A DNA stretch of 64,000 nucleotides from Bacillus sp. FJAT-14578 (lineage in GTDB: Bacteria > Bacillota > Bacilli > Bacillales > Bacillaceae_H): positions 310,001 to 374,000 of the forward strand of contig NZ_AYSE01000004.1 in NCBI RefSeq assembly GCF_000504165.1, given 5' to 3'. The number at the start of each line of letters is the position of its first letter. Position 1 is the stretch's first letter. The notes beneath the pieces were generated by a model. That model was not told the origin of the DNA and searched no databases. It saw nothing but the letters and a program-made list of their open reading frames with translations. Shown here piece after piece: positions 1-8,990 of this stretch. A program made the position numbers and the translations under genes.

Positions 1-31
1 CTCAAAACCCGCACTCGCAGGTGGGCGTTCG

Positions 32-215
32 CACAACCGCTTTTAACGTCCCTAAATCCAAGGGCATGTTATCGGCAATTGAATATTGGACTCCCTTATT
101 TATCACATCGGTTTGAGACAACAGCGAGCATACGAGCATCGCAGGTATGTACGGCATTTCTTCACCATCCGTAAAGTTGACTTATAGTGAAGAGCTGTTG
201 TTTATATCGCTTGTG
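32..215 (-). ncRNA. candidate structured RNA, class unknown
   Basis: No reading frame explains this stretch. On the minus strand a good sigma-A promoter (TTGCCA at 244-249, 17 bp spacer, TATGAT at 221-226) points into it. The predicted RNA would begin with CACAAGCG (208-215), which can pair, with one mismatch, with CGGTTGTG (32-39) about 180 nt later. Internal pairings include AACAGC with GCTGTT and TCTTCAC with GTGAAGA. Size and closing stem would suit a 6S-like RNA, but I recognise no diagnostic 6S motif, and a riboswitch leader for a gene beyond the left edge is equally possible. Confidence 0.35.
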
Positions 216-220
216 TAATT

Positions 221-249
221 ATCATATCGAAAGCAAAGCCATTTGGCAA
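221..249 (-). promoter_or_regulatory. sigma-A promoter for the left-edge RNA
   Basis: Minus strand TTGCCA, 17 bp spacer, TATGAT. It fires leftward into the structured stretch at 32-215 and away from rpmG. Confidence 0.5.
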
Positions 250-358
250 GAGGTGATAAATTCCATTTTAAGGAATTTTCATGTTTATCCAATCGATAAC
301 GATAACGGCCTGTTAAAGCTGGAAAATAAGTTCTAACAGGCCGTGTAATGAAGATGAA

Positions 359-508
359 TTATTTTGTTTCGCGGTGAATGGTATGTTTCTTTAGACGAGG
401 GCAATATTTTTTTAGTTCAATTCGGTCAGGGTTGTTTCGTTTATTTTTTGTGGTGATATAATTGCGATCACCTGATTCTGTGCATTGTAAGGTAATATTT
501 ACACGCAT
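359..508 (-). CDS. rpmG: 50S ribosomal protein L33, zinc-independent paralogue
   Basis: This is a 49-residue L33 protein of the large ribosomal subunit. It has the typical core around [17 protein letters not shown] and the C-terminal HRETK. Only single cysteines are present (Cys9, Cys36), so the two CxxC zinc knuckles of zinc-binding L33 are missing and this is the C-minus form. In Bacillus such paralogues replace the zinc form during zinc limitation and are repressed by Zur; the Zur-like box just upstream (525-545) fits that role. A GAGAGGAGA ribosome binding site precedes the ATG. An inverted repeat at 305-315/334-344 lies downstream but has no T-run. Confidence 0.9.
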   Translation of the reverse strand: MRVNITLQCTESGDRNYITTKNKRNNPDRIELKKYCPRLKKHTIHRETK

Positions 509-524
509 ATGTAAGTCTCCTCTC

Positions 525-545
525 AAATCGTAATTGTTACGATTT
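525..545 (-). promoter_or_regulatory. Zur box of rpmG
   Basis: A near-perfect dyad, AAATCGTAAT-T-GTTACGATTT, matches the 7-1-7 Zur consensus of Bacillus. It sits directly downstream of the -10 element, where a bound repressor would block transcription. A half-site recurs at 562-570. Confidence 0.85.
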
Positions 546-546
546 G

Positions 547-575
547 ATTGTATGCTAGATTAAATCGTAAGTCAA
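547..575 (-). promoter_or_regulatory. sigma-A promoter of rpmG
   Basis: Minus strand TTGACT (570-575), 17 bp spacer, TACAAT (547-552). The Zur box begins two bases beyond the -10. Confidence 0.8.
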
Positions 576-701
576 TAGGGAATAAAATTATAAGAAAACT
601 CCAACTCTTTTTCGTTTCACACTTTTCACACATTTTCGTGATATATTTTGTAAGTATGAAGAAAATACATAACTTAATCAGGATAGAAAGGGGCTTAACA
701 T

Positions 702-1271
702 ATGAAAAAAATGATAGCGCTTATCACCGTTTTCTTCTTCATCATTACCAACCAGGCGTTTGCCCATACAGCTTTGGAAACTTCTATGCCAAAAGATGGA
801 GACATCATCCAAGAACCGATGCAGGAAATCGTATTGAAATATGCGACAAAGATTGAGAATGGAAGCACGTTCGAATTGAAAAATTCGCATAATGAAACGG
901 TTACTGTAAACATCACTCTTGAAAACGACACCCTAAAAGGGACAACAAATGAACCTCTCCCAAATGATCAGTATACGTTGGATTGGAATATTATCGGAGC
1001 AGACGGCCATCCGATTAAAGGTTCAATAGTTTTCCGAGTCGATGTGCCTGAACAAGCGGTTGAAGAACCGGTTGAAGAACAGGCAGAGGAAGAAGAAATG
1101 AAAAAAGCGAAAGAAAACAACGTGGATCAAGCTCCGGCGGCGGAGAAAAATGAAGTGGTTGAAGAACAAACAGCAGATGAATCAACTACATCCTTTCCAA
1201 TCGTTCTTGTCGCGATTTTAGCGGCCATTGCTATTGTCAGCCTCTTCTTTTTGCGAAAAAGAAAGGGTTAA
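702..1271 (+). CDS. copC: CopC-domain copper resistance protein, membrane anchored
   Basis: A 189-residue exported protein. An N-terminal signal peptide (about 1-21, cleaved after AFA) leaves His as the first mature residue, a known copper ligand of CopC. The CopC/YobA beta-sandwich spans about 22-120 and contains the conserved GADGHPIKG stretch. An acidic Glu-rich linker (about 125-165) leads to a C-terminal transmembrane helix and a basic tail, so the domain is tethered on the outer face of the membrane. Six bases separate it from a CopD-type gene, so the two are probably one operon. In B. subtilis the same two domains are fused in YcnJ; here they are separate. Role: copper binding and uptake, inferred from family. 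Confidence 0.85.
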   Translation: MKKMIALITVFFFIITNQAFAHTALETSMPKDGDIIQEPMQEIVLKYATKIENGSTFELKNSHNETVTVNITLENDTLKGTTNEPLPNDQYTLDWNIIGADGHPIKGSIVFRVDVPEQAVEEPVEEQAEEEEMKKAKENNVDQAPAAEKNEVVEEQTADESTTSFPIVLVAILAAIAIVSLFFLRKRKG

Positions 1272-1276
1272 ACGCA

Positions 1277-2374
1277 ATGTTTTATGCCACGGTGGTTAGC
1301 GAAACGCTTTTATATTTTTTCTTTTCGATTTTAATGGGCTATTTCATTTTGCAAATAAGGCCGATACATCAGCGGCCGGACATTTCGATGCCGCCAGCTT
1401 TTCTGTATCTGGCGATCATGTTGCTTCCTGTTTTATCCTTTTTTCCGATTTTGCGCTTGGTCCTTTTGCTAAGTGAGCAAATAGGATTTTCGTCCACGCT
1501 GGGATCCGTTTTAAAGACATTTGAAATCGGGCAAGCTTGGCTGCTGACAGCTTTACTCACTCTTCTGTTGCTCATGTTTACGTTCATTGCCGTCAAGCAA
1601 AACCGAACGAAACTATTTTATATTGCCCTTATTTGTATGATATTTCTTGTCCTTGCGGTCGGGTGGTCCAGTCATGCAAGTTCACTGTCATTTTGGAAAG
1701 GGTTTGTTGGGCACACGTTTCACTTTTTAACGGTGATTATTTGGACGGGCATTTTATTGAATGTTGCCTTTTTTGCGAAAGATTCTTCAAACTGGGCGGC
1801 ATTTTTGAAATGGTTTACCCCGCTTGCCATTGGATGTGTCATTGCTCTGTCCATTTCAGGGTTTGTCATTATGGACACGATTGTTCCATATGAACAATAC
1901 ACGGACATATGGCTTGTGTCTTATGGACAGACGTTGCTGTTTAAACATTTATTTTTCATACCGGTTCTGCTCTTTGCCGTCATGAATGGCATATTGGCCA
2001 AAAAAGCGGCGAGAGAAGGGGAGGGCTTCAAGCCATTGCCATGGCTAAAAGCGGAAGGTTTGCTATTACTCATTATTTTTGCATTGACAGGCTTGTTGGG
2101 CCAACAGTCTCCTCCGCATGATTTGGAAACGGCGTTACGAATGGAAGGAGCCTCTCCGATTTTTAGCGCTATCTACAATGGAGCGATTTCAACGGACATG
2201 ACCGTGAAGTTAGATGGAAACGCACTATCTCTCACCTTTGGAATCATGGCAGTCGTCTTCGCATGTTTGATGATGGTGTTCTTTTTAAAGCGAGCATCAG
2301 CGGCCGCGGCCTTTCTATTCAGCCTTTTGCTGGTGGTGGCTTGTTATATGAGCCTTATGTATAGTGTGCAATGA
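1277..2374 (+). CDS. copD: CopD-family copper transport membrane protein
   Basis: A 365-residue integral membrane protein with about eight to nine hydrophobic helices, matching the CopD domain (roughly residues 145-275 hold the core with WKGFVGHTFHFLTVIIWTG and conserved His). It follows copC by 5 bp and presumably passes copper received from CopC across the membrane. The last helix ends at the C-terminus. No regulator such as YcnK is adjacent, and a strong terminator follows. The family assignment is good; the direction of copper movement is inferred from B. subtilis YcnJ. Confidence 0.8.
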   Translation: MFYATVVSETLLYFFFSILMGYFILQIRPIHQRPDISMPPAFLYLAIMLLPVLSFFPILRLVLLLSEQIGFSSTLGSVLKTFEIGQAWLLTALLTLLLLMFTFIAVKQNRTKLFYIALICMIFLVLAVGWSSHASSLSFWKGFVGHTFHFLTVIIWTGILLNVAFFAKDSSNWAAFLKWFTPLAIGCVIALSISGFVIMDTIVPYEQYTDIWLVSYGQTLLFKHLFFIPVLLFAVMNGILAKKAAREGEGFKPLPWLKAEGLLLLIIFALTGLLGQQSPPHDLETALRMEGASPIFSAIYNGAISTDMTVKLDGNALSLTFGIMAVVFACLMMVFFLKRASAAAAFLFSLLLVVACYMSLMYSVQ

Positions 2375-2428
2375 AGAATGGGGCAAGTCCATCCTTGAGG
2401 GCGTGAGCGACACTGTTCAATGGAGAAT

Positions 2429-2460
2429 CCTTAACACACCTAGTGTTGAGGGTTTTTATT
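2429..2460 (+). terminator. terminator of copCD
   Basis: Stem CCTTAACAC/GTGTTGAGG with a 5-base loop, then a T-rich tract. The remaining 220 bp before the next gene holds no further ORF. Confidence 0.8.
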
Positions 2461-2687
2461 TTTTAAAAACTATACTCTAGACCATCAATATTAACATCAT
2501 GAATAAGGATTTTTTACTGCTTTTGATATACTTGGTTTTTCTCACCCATTGAATCAATTCAATCGATAAACCCGCGATAATTTTTATTATGCTGATTGAG
2601 AGATACCTTTTGAGAAGTTAGGGCTTTTCTAGTAGAATACATAAGTGGACTTATTGGACAACGAGAGAGAAAGAAAGGATTGTTTTT

Positions 2688-3578
2688 ATGTCATTGGATT
2701 TAAATGCGTTATCTTTACCGGAGGAAATTAAATCATTACTTTCAAATAGAGCAGCGGGAGATCTTGCCGCTGAGGATGAAATGCTGATCGGAAAAGGCGG
2801 TTATACGGCAGCGGAAGAAACGATCTTAACGGATGCGGTGATTGCACTAGCTCTTGGAAAAAATGTATTGCTGAAAGGCCCGACCGGTTCGGGGAAAACG
2901 AAATTGGCAGAGACGCTGTCAGCCATTTTCCAGCAGCCGATGCATTCCATCAATTGTTCCGTTGATTTGGATACGGAAGCCCTTCTCGGTTTTAAAACGA
3001 TTGGTGAACGTGATGGAAACACGACGATTGAATTTGTTGCAGGTCCTGTCGTTCAAGCGATGAAAAAGGGGCACCTTTTATATATCGATGAAATCAATAT
3101 GGCAAAACCGGAGACACTTCCGGTTCTCAATGGAGTACTTGATTATCGGAAAATGATTACGAACCCGTTTACAGGAGAAGTGGTGAAAGCTTCAGCCGGG
3201 TTTGGTGTCGTCGCAGCCATCAACGAAGGATATGTTGGAACCGTTCCGTTAAACGAAGCGCTGAAAAACCGATTTGTCGTCATTGAAGTGCCGTACATTC
3301 AAGGGGAAAGTCTAAAAGGTGTATTAATTTCCCAGTCACAATTAAAAGACGCGGCGTTGATTGAGAAATTCGTGACCCTTTCTTCCGACTTAATTATTCA
3401 AGTGCAAAACGGGCAAATTTCGGAAGAGGCGGCATCCATCCGTGCTCTTATTGATACGTGCGATTTGGCTGTTTACTTGCCGCCAATGCGTGCAATCCAG
3501 CGTGGAATTATCGAAAAGTTAGAAGATGAAAGGGAAAAGGCAGCCATTCGAAACATTGCGGAAACGCTGTTTGAGTGA
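2688..3578 (+). CDS. yojN: MoxR-type AAA+ ATPase (YojN-like)
   Basis: A 296-residue AAA+ ATPase of the MoxR/NorQ branch. The Walker A motif GPTGSGKT is at 64-71, Walker B LLYIDEIN at about 130-137, and the segment with [10 protein letters not shown] and the arginine region NRFVV at about 205-230. MoxR ATPases work with von Willebrand factor A partners to mature or activate metalloenzymes or complexes. The next gene, 11 bp downstream, encodes such a VWA partner, as in the B. subtilis pair yojN/yojO and the NorQ/NorD pair. No nitric oxide reductase gene is nearby, so the client is unknown. The AAAGGA site precedes the chosen ATG. Confidence 0.88.
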   Translation: MSLDLNALSLPEEIKSLLSNRAAGDLAAEDEMLIGKGGYTAAEETILTDAVIALALGKNVLLKGPTGSGKTKLAETLSAIFQQPMHSINCSVDLDTEALLGFKTIGERDGNTTIEFVAGPVVQAMKKGHLLYIDEINMAKPETLPVLNGVLDYRKMITNPFTGEVVKASAGFGVVAAINEGYVGTVPLNEALKNRFVVIEVPYIQGESLKGVLISQSQLKDAALIEKFVTLSSDLIIQVQNGQISEEAASIRALIDTCDLAVYLPPMRAIQRGIIEKLEDEREKAAIRNIAETLFE

Positions 3579-3589
3579 GGTTGTAAACG

Positions 3590-5506
3590 ATGAGATTTAT
3601 TAAATTTAACGATAAAAATATCGACTCCTTTTTGTTTATGGAGCTTGCCGATTTGGCTAAAACGCTGACAAAGCAAGATGAAATCCAAGTGGAGTATGCT
3701 TTTAAGTCGTACTATGATCCGTTTGCAGGCAAAGTGTTTGTCAGTCATTTTTGGGATAACCGGCCGGCTCAAGAAATGATCGACGGCTTAAAGACAGATG
3801 TGTTTCTTCGCAGTATCGGGAGTTATCAACATACTCATTTTAAAGAAATCGGTTCTTTTTTAAAGAAGGCAGGAAAATTGTCTATATCAAGCTTCGCCAA
3901 ACAGTTGCTCATGGTATGTGAAGATTTGCGCCTGGAAGAGCTTTGCAAACGGGAGCGTCCAGGTACGAAAAAAGCGTTTATGGTGCGCCGGAATGTGTAC
4001 CGGAAATATTTTCACGATCAACTGAATGTGAACCTTGTCAAAAGTGTTCAGACGGATGCCTTTTTTAACGGTTTGTATCTTTTATTGACAACGGATAATC
4101 CGTTTGAGGAGATTCCATCGATTTCTGAGCCGATTGACCGCGTCTTTCCGTACGTGCGCAATGAATTGACAAAGGTGTATGAAGCGAAAACGACACAAGA
4201 TTTAACGAAAATGGTCATGGAGATTGCAGACGTGTTAGATGAAGTGCTGGAACGAGATATGCTCAATATGTACTTTCATTTGCCTGAACTTGATTATGAT
4301 GAGTGGGAAGAGGGGCTGACGTTTGATGACCTTAAGCGTCAGGCGAAGCTCGAGAATGATGATTCGCTCGGAAAAATCCAGAAAGGTGATGAAGACATTC
4401 ATGAAAACGATATGCCTACGCATCACCGTGAAACGAGCAGAGCGACCAAGAGCTTTTTGCAATTTGATATTGAGCATGGCTCCAAAACCGATTTAATGGG
4501 TGAAGGCGGACGTGAAGGAGAAGACGGTGATCAAGCGCTTGGAATGGTCCAAGGAGCTGCAAGGAAAAGCAAACAAAACGATTATTCCCACATGGAAGCG
4601 ATGGAAAGCAATCGTGATGAGGAACAGGGCGGCGGCGAGAGTGAGTTCGGAAAGGACAATAAGTATGCCTATCCTGTTTTTCAAACGCCGGATGTACCGG
4701 ATCCTGAGCATATTCGCCGCTATGAAGAGAACAAAAAAGTAATTGCTCCTTATCAAAAGAAACTAAAACAAATGATTGAAAAAACGTTGGAGCATAAAAA
4801 GACCTTGCCGCGAACAGACTTGCATTTCGGCCGTTTGAATAAAAAGCTCCTTCGTCTTCTGACGGATGAAAATCCAAGGCTGTTTTATAAAAAACACCAG
4901 CCGTCCATTGAAATCGATGCCGTCTTTTCATTGCTTGTCGATTGTTCCGGTTCGATGTTCGATAAAATGGATGAAACGAAATTGGGGATCACGTTATTCC
5001 ATGAAGCGTTATCATCTGTCCGTGTCCCGCATGAAGTGGTGGGTTTCTGGGAAGATACGAACGAGGCAACAGAGACAAGACAGCCGAACTACTTTAAAAC
5101 GGTTATTGATTTTACGTCTTCTTTAAAACGAAAAAGCGGTCCTGAAATTATGCAGCTTGAACCGGAAGAGGACAACCGGGATGGATATGCAATCCGACAT
5201 ATGACGAATCGATTGCTGAAGCGTTCGGAAGCCCAAAAATTTTTACTCGTCTTTTCCGATGGAGAACCGGCTGCAATGGACTATGAACAGAATGGAATTA
5301 TCGATACGCATGAAGCGGTATTGGATGCAAGAAAACAAGGAATCGAAGTCATCAATGTCTTTTTATCCAACGGTTATATTGACGAGGGTCAGCAAAAAAC
5401 GATTCAAAATATTTACGGAAAATACAGCATTCTAGTCCCGAATGTGGATGAATTGCCTGATGTACTATTCCCTCTATTAAGGAAGTTGCTTCAAAAGAGC
5501 ATTTAA
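3590..5506 (+). CDS. yojO: VWA-domain protein, NorD/YojO-like
   Basis: A 638-residue cytoplasmic protein, exactly the length of B. subtilis YojO. The N-terminal half is of unknown fold. The middle (about 230-400) is highly charged and low complexity, rich in Glu, Asp and Gly. The C-terminal VWA domain begins near residue 440 and carries the metal-ion-dependent adhesion site DCSGS near 450 and a second acidic motif SDGEPAAMD near 555. It is the partner of the MoxR ATPase immediately upstream and the two probably form a chaperone complex. The client is not identifiable here. Confidence 0.86.
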   Translation: MRFIKFNDKNIDSFLFMELADLAKTLTKQDEIQVEYAFKSYYDPFAGKVFVSHFWDNRPAQEMIDGLKTDVFLRSIGSYQHTHFKEIGSFLKKAGKLSISSFAKQLLMVCEDLRLEELCKRERPGTKKAFMVRRNVYRKYFHDQLNVNLVKSVQTDAFFNGLYLLLTTDNPFEEIPSISEPIDRVFPYVRNELTKVYEAKTTQDLTKMVMEIADVLDEVLERDMLNMYFHLPELDYDEWEEGLTFDDLKRQAKLENDDSLGKIQKGDEDIHENDMPTHHRETSRATKSFLQFDIEHGSKTDLMGEGGREGEDGDQALGMVQGAARKSKQNDYSHMEAMESNRDEEQGGGESEFGKDNKYAYPVFQTPDVPDPEHIRRYEENKKVIAPYQKKLKQMIEKTLEHKKTLPRTDLHFGRLNKKLLRLLTDENPRLFYKKHQPSIEIDAVFSLLVDCSGSMFDKMDETKLGITLFHEALSSVRVPHEVVGFWEDTNEATETRQPNYFKTVIDFTSSLKRKSGPEIMQLEPEEDNRDGYAIRHMTNRLLKRSEAQKFLLVFSDGEPAAMDYEQNGIIDTHEAVLDARKQGIEVINVFLSNGYIDEGQQKTIQNIYGKYSILVPNVDELPDVLFPLLRKLLQKSI

Positions 5507-5666
5507 CGCAGGGAGCGGACTCTTTTATGTCACTCTCCACTTGGAAGGGGTAAGCTATCTCGCTTCCTGAAATGTAAATATAAGGATGGACAGAAAATAC
5601 ACAAAACCGAATGAATGAGGGCTCAGATAACAACACTAACAATGAACCAACGAAGGAGAGATGGAT

Positions 5667-5900
5667 ATGGCACAAGAGCTTCTGCAGGAAGAGACAGCAC
5701 AGGAAAAAGAACCAAAAAAAGTGAAGGCAGCAAATGTCGGCGACATGATTCAGTTTAAACAAGGCGAACGAAAAGGCGAAAAAGGGAAAGTTATCGTTGT
5801 CCGTGAAAACTCGGTCATTGTTGAAGTCGGAAAAAATCCGAATACGGGAGAACCGATCCGTACTGTTGTCAATCATAAAAATTATAAAAGGGTTAAATAA
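5667..5900 (+). CDS. DUF2187 (YkvS-like) small protein
   Basis: A 77-residue protein. A charged Glu/Lys-rich N-terminus precedes a small KOW-like beta domain (GDMIQFKQGERKGEKGKVIVV) typical of DUF2187. I start at the second ATG (5667), because AAGGAGAG lies about 6 bases upstream of it and touches the first ATG at 5661. Function unknown; the fold suggests nucleic acid or ribosome association, which is only an inference. Confidence 0.8.
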   Translation: MAQELLQEETAQEKEPKKVKAANVGDMIQFKQGERKGEKGKVIVVRENSVIVEVGKNPNTGEPIRTVVNHKNYKRVK

Positions 5901-5930
5901 AAGAGCGTGGGATATCCCACGCTCTTTTAT
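5900..5930. terminator. bidirectional terminator
   Basis: Perfect 12-bp stem AAAGAGCGTGGG/CCCACGCTCTTT with an ATAT loop, T-rich on both sides, between convergent genes. Confidence 0.9.
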
Positions 5931-6736
5931 TTAGCAATGAATTCTTGAGTCCAATATCCTTCACTTGTCGTATGGCCTACTCCAATGTGAGTAAAGCTGC
6001 CGTTTAAAATGTTGGCGCGATGGCCGGGGCTATTCATCCAATCATTTACTACCTGCTGTGCCGATTGTTGCCCTTTTGCAATGTTTTCACCCGCGGTTCT
6101 GTAAGAAATGCCAAATGTTTTCATCATATCAAAAGGAGAACCGTAAGTCGGACTTGTGTGAGAGAAATAGTTGTTTTCCAGCATATCTTGTGCTTTCTCC
6201 TGAGCCATATTCGTCAATGTCGTATCTGCTTGCAAATCAGGAACTCCATTTTTTCGGCGCTGTTCATTTGTAAGTTGAACGACTTGCTGGACCATCGCGT
6301 CACCTGCAAATGTGGACGGTGTTTGTTTAGGAGGTGAAGGCTGAGCCGTTTCTGGTGTTGGCGGCGCTCCAGGAGAAGGAGTCGTTTGATTAAAATCCGG
6401 ATTTCTGTTCAACATGCCCGTATTTTGATCGAAATTTGGAATTCCGTCCATCGTATCAGTATCTGGAACATTAGCAAAATCCTGCTGAGGTCGATAATAA
6501 TTCTGATTTCGGTAATAACCGACCGGTTTTCCCGTTATGCCATTATTTACACTATTATTTTCCGTTCGATAAGCAACAGGCTCTCCCGTAATGTAGCCAT
6601 TTTTTGTATTAATAACTTTTTTCGTATCCGGTGTTTGTGCCATTCGCTTTTCTTCCACAGCATTATTACATCCGCTCATGACAGACAATGCAAGAGCAAA
6701 TGTCATCGCTGCCTTCGTCATAGGTGAGTTCTTCAT
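5927..6736 (-). CDS. CAP/SCP-domain lipoprotein (YkwD family)
   Basis: A 269-residue secreted protein. The signal peptide ends with the lipobox LSVMSGC (Cys23), so it is likely lipid-anchored. Residues about 30-145 are low complexity, rich in Asn, Tyr, Gln and Pro, including two near-repeats of the form ITG-P-V-Y. The C-terminal CAP domain (about 145-269) has the hallmarks LTNEQRRKNGV, NYFSHTSP, GENIAKG, WMNSPGHRANIL and GVGHT. CAP proteins in Bacillus are secreted and often linked to the envelope or spore; the biochemical role is not established. It converges on the DUF2187 gene. Confidence 0.88.
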   Translation of the reverse strand: MKNSPMTKAAMTFALALSVMSGCNNAVEEKRMAQTPDTKKVINTKNGYITGEPVAYRTENNSVNNGITGKPVGYYRNQNYYRPQQDFANVPDTDTMDGIPNFDQNTGMLNRNPDFNQTTPSPGAPPTPETAQPSPPKQTPSTFAGDAMVQQVVQLTNEQRRKNGVPDLQADTTLTNMAQEKAQDMLENNYFSHTSPTYGSPFDMMKTFGISYRTAGENIAKGQQSAQQVVNDWMNSPGHRANILNGSFTHIGVGHTTSEGYWTQEFIAK

Positions 6737-6892
6737 CGTTCTACCCCTTTATGTCTTCTTTATTTGTCATCTTCTGACTATTATAGTGTTCCTTTTAATC
6801 AATAAGGCACCCTTGGAAAATTGCACATACTATGTCACTTTCTTTCGTGATAAAATTAAATATTCGGATAATTAATGGAAGAGGGATAATAA

Positions 6893-7100
6893 ATGAGGCT
6901 GGAACTGTTTGTGAAGGGGCAAGAAAAAGTGTTATATGATTTTGAATGTGAGAATCGCTTTTATTTTGAACAGTACTACTGAAAAATGGATTCAGCTTCA
7001 CCAAAATCGAAAAAGGAAAAGCAGAGTGGAATGGAATAATAAAAATTTTTGGCACTTCGTGCGGAATACACCTGCCATAATCAAAACGGATGGGGAATGA
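6893..7100 (+). pseudogene. small frameshifted gene, function unknown
   Basis: An ATG at 6893 with a GAGGG site opens a frame of 29 codons that stops at 6980-6982. A second frame overlaps it and runs on with a protein-like sequence (for example WIQLHQNRK and FWHFVRN) to a TGA at 7098-7100, right at the start of the next gene. The combined length is not a multiple of three, so one indel could have split a gene of about 69 codons. No family is recognised. Confidence 0.35.
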
Positions 7101-7101
7101 A

Positions 7102-8499
7102 ATGAGAGAGAAGAAAGATGATACTCAACGGAAAGAAAAATTAGTGCAGTTTATGGATCGTTTAGGGAACCTCGGTTATTTCAACGGGAGTGTGTTAGTG
7201 GTAAAAGGAGAAGATATTTGGCTGAAAAAGGGCTACGGGTTTGCCAACTTTGAACACGGTGTATATAATCAACCACACACGAAGTTTCGGATCGGGTCCA
7301 TCACAAAAGGATTTACCGCTACGGCGATTCTGCAATTGGAAGAGAAGGGTGAATTGAAGGTTTCAGATACTATTGATCGATTTATAGAGGATTATCCAAA
7401 CGGAAAAAAAATCACAATCCACCATTTATTAACCCATACATCTGGTATCCCTAATCACACTGTGACAGAAGAATTTTGGGATACGACGATGCGTCTGTAT
7501 GCTCCATCGGTAAATTATATAATCGATTTATTTAAACATCTTCCTCTTGTGGCAGAGCTGGGAGAAAAGTTTCATTACAGCAATGGAAACTATTTATTAT
7601 TGAGCGCTATCATTGAAAAGGTATCAGGACTTTCTTACGGTGATTACGTCGAGCAATACTTGTTAAATCCATTGAGCATGAAGGCTACAGGCTATACCAA
7701 TGGAAGAAATGTCGTTCCACATTTGTCTTCCGGCTATACAGTATGGGAAGACGTTGTATTTCCGGAATACGAAGATATGTCCGCTTCATTTGGAGCTTAT
7801 GGTTTATATTCGACAGTAGAGGATTTGTTCACATGGCATTTGGCACTCAATGAGGAAACCATTTTGAGGAAAGAGTCTCTCAGCAACATGTTTACGGCTC
7901 ACCAGCCAATCTACGGCGGGTACGGATGGCATGTGACAAATGATCAATTGGGCGGAGAAATGAGAAGAAGAATCAGTCACCTCGGAGACACGACCGGCAC
8001 GATTAGTCATTTTGCCCGTTATCCCGATGAAGATGTCGTTATTATTTTGCTCAGCAATGTATCTTTGACAGCCATCCCGTTCATTCATGATCAAGCGGCA
8101 CGGATTATGTTCGGGGAAGAGGTAGACATTCCATTTTCGAATGATCGTCCTTTCAAGCTGGATGTGGATGCTTTGCGATTAGAAGGAACATATGCAGTAG
8201 AGAATGAAGGAGAAAGCTTCAATATCTTCATTACGAAAGAAAAAGGAGCCTGCTTTGTGACAATGCCTAAAGCGTATGGAGTGTTCTACAAATATGAACT
8301 TATTCCTATAGGCGCTGAAGATGACATGGTATCTTTTCGTACAGCAGTCATTCCAGAAAAGGTGTCTTTCAAGTATGACACATTATCGAAAAAGGTGATG
8401 GTGCTTATCCATGAAGATGCATACGGCAACCGTATAACGGCTGAAAAAATCTCTGAAGATAATACCGTATCCATTCCTTATCCGCTGCATTTCAAATAA
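7102..8499 (+). CDS. serine hydrolase, beta-lactamase class C fold
   Basis: A 465-residue protein of the beta-lactamase/D-alanine carboxypeptidase (Pfam Beta-lactamase) family. The catalytic SxxK is SITK within FRIGSITKGFTA (about residue 72), the YxN motif is YSNGNY (about 160), and a conserved HTSGIPN follows the Ser region. No signal peptide or lipobox is visible, so a cytoplasmic esterase or peptidase is more likely than a secreted beta-lactamase. The C-terminal 100 residues form an extra domain of the DUF3471-like kind. I prefer the ATG at 7102 because GGGGAATGAA precedes it; an ATG at 7090 is in frame. Substrate unknown. Confidence 0.85.
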   Translation: MREKKDDTQRKEKLVQFMDRLGNLGYFNGSVLVVKGEDIWLKKGYGFANFEHGVYNQPHTKFRIGSITKGFTATAILQLEEKGELKVSDTIDRFIEDYPNGKKITIHHLLTHTSGIPNHTVTEEFWDTTMRLYAPSVNYIIDLFKHLPLVAELGEKFHYSNGNYLLLSAIIEKVSGLSYGDYVEQYLLNPLSMKATGYTNGRNVVPHLSSGYTVWEDVVFPEYEDMSASFGAYGLYSTVEDLFTWHLALNEETILRKESLSNMFTAHQPIYGGYGWHVTNDQLGGEMRRRISHLGDTTGTISHFARYPDEDVVIILLSNVSLTAIPFIHDQAARIMFGEEVDIPFSNDRPFKLDVDALRLEGTYAVENEGESFNIFITKEKGACFVTMPKAYGVFYKYELIPIGAEDDMVSFRTAVIPEKVSFKYDTLSKKVMVLIHEDAYGNRITAEKISEDNTVSIPYPLHFK

Positions 8500-8613
8500 A
8501 AGAAAAAAGTTGTTTCAGGTCCTTTTAGCGGATGGACATATTTTGTATAACTCCCTTCTTCTTGTGAAAAGCTAACTTTTATTGTGAGTTTACTTCTCAA
8601 GGAGGAAAAACGG

Positions 8614-8898
8614 ATGCAAAACGCTCAACAAGTGTTAGAGCAGGCGAAACAAGCGCTTCAACAGGCGATGCAAAACCCGCAGCTGGCACAAGAACAGCTG
8701 CAGCAAGCGGCTCAAAATCTCCAAGGTTGTATTGGTATGACACAAGGTGACAAGGCCATCATGCTTCAAAATGCCTATAATGCTGTACATAATGCGTGTA
8801 ATGCGGCGAAGCAGCCAGAGAATTCCGGAGCTGTCCACACTTCCTATGAAGAGGCTGTCCGCGCTTGTGAACAAGCAGAAGGCAGTATTGGCAGGTGA
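8614..8898 (+). CDS. small Ala/Gln-rich helical protein, unknown function
   Basis: A 94-residue protein starting at ATG 8614 behind a strong AAGGAGGAAA site. The first 50 residues are a run of QQA/AQQ-type heptads that should form an amphipathic coiled coil; the second half keeps the helical pattern and has three Cys (in GCIGM, HNACNA and RACEQ). No signal peptide. I do not recognise a family. A short inverted repeat follows the stop. Confidence 0.65.
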   Translation: MQNAQQVLEQAKQALQQAMQNPQLAQEQLQQAAQNLQGCIGMTQGDKAIMLQNAYNAVHNACNAAKQPENSGAVHTSYEEAVRACEQAEGSIGR

Positions 8899-8990
8899 GA
8901 AAAAATCCCGGCAAATAAGCTGGGTTTTCTTATGTTTCCTCGTTATACTTAAAGTGAAAAAATGGATTTCTAAAGGGAGAGCGGGAAAAG

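Noticed and set aside
32..215. Firm call of 6S RNA at the left edge
   Set aside because: Size and closing stem would fit but the internal pairing is not a simple rod with a central bubble, so I left the class open.
4416..4931. 171-codon minus-strand open frame inside the VWA gene
   Set aside because: It lies wholly within a well-supported gene on the other strand and shows no family motif or start signal.
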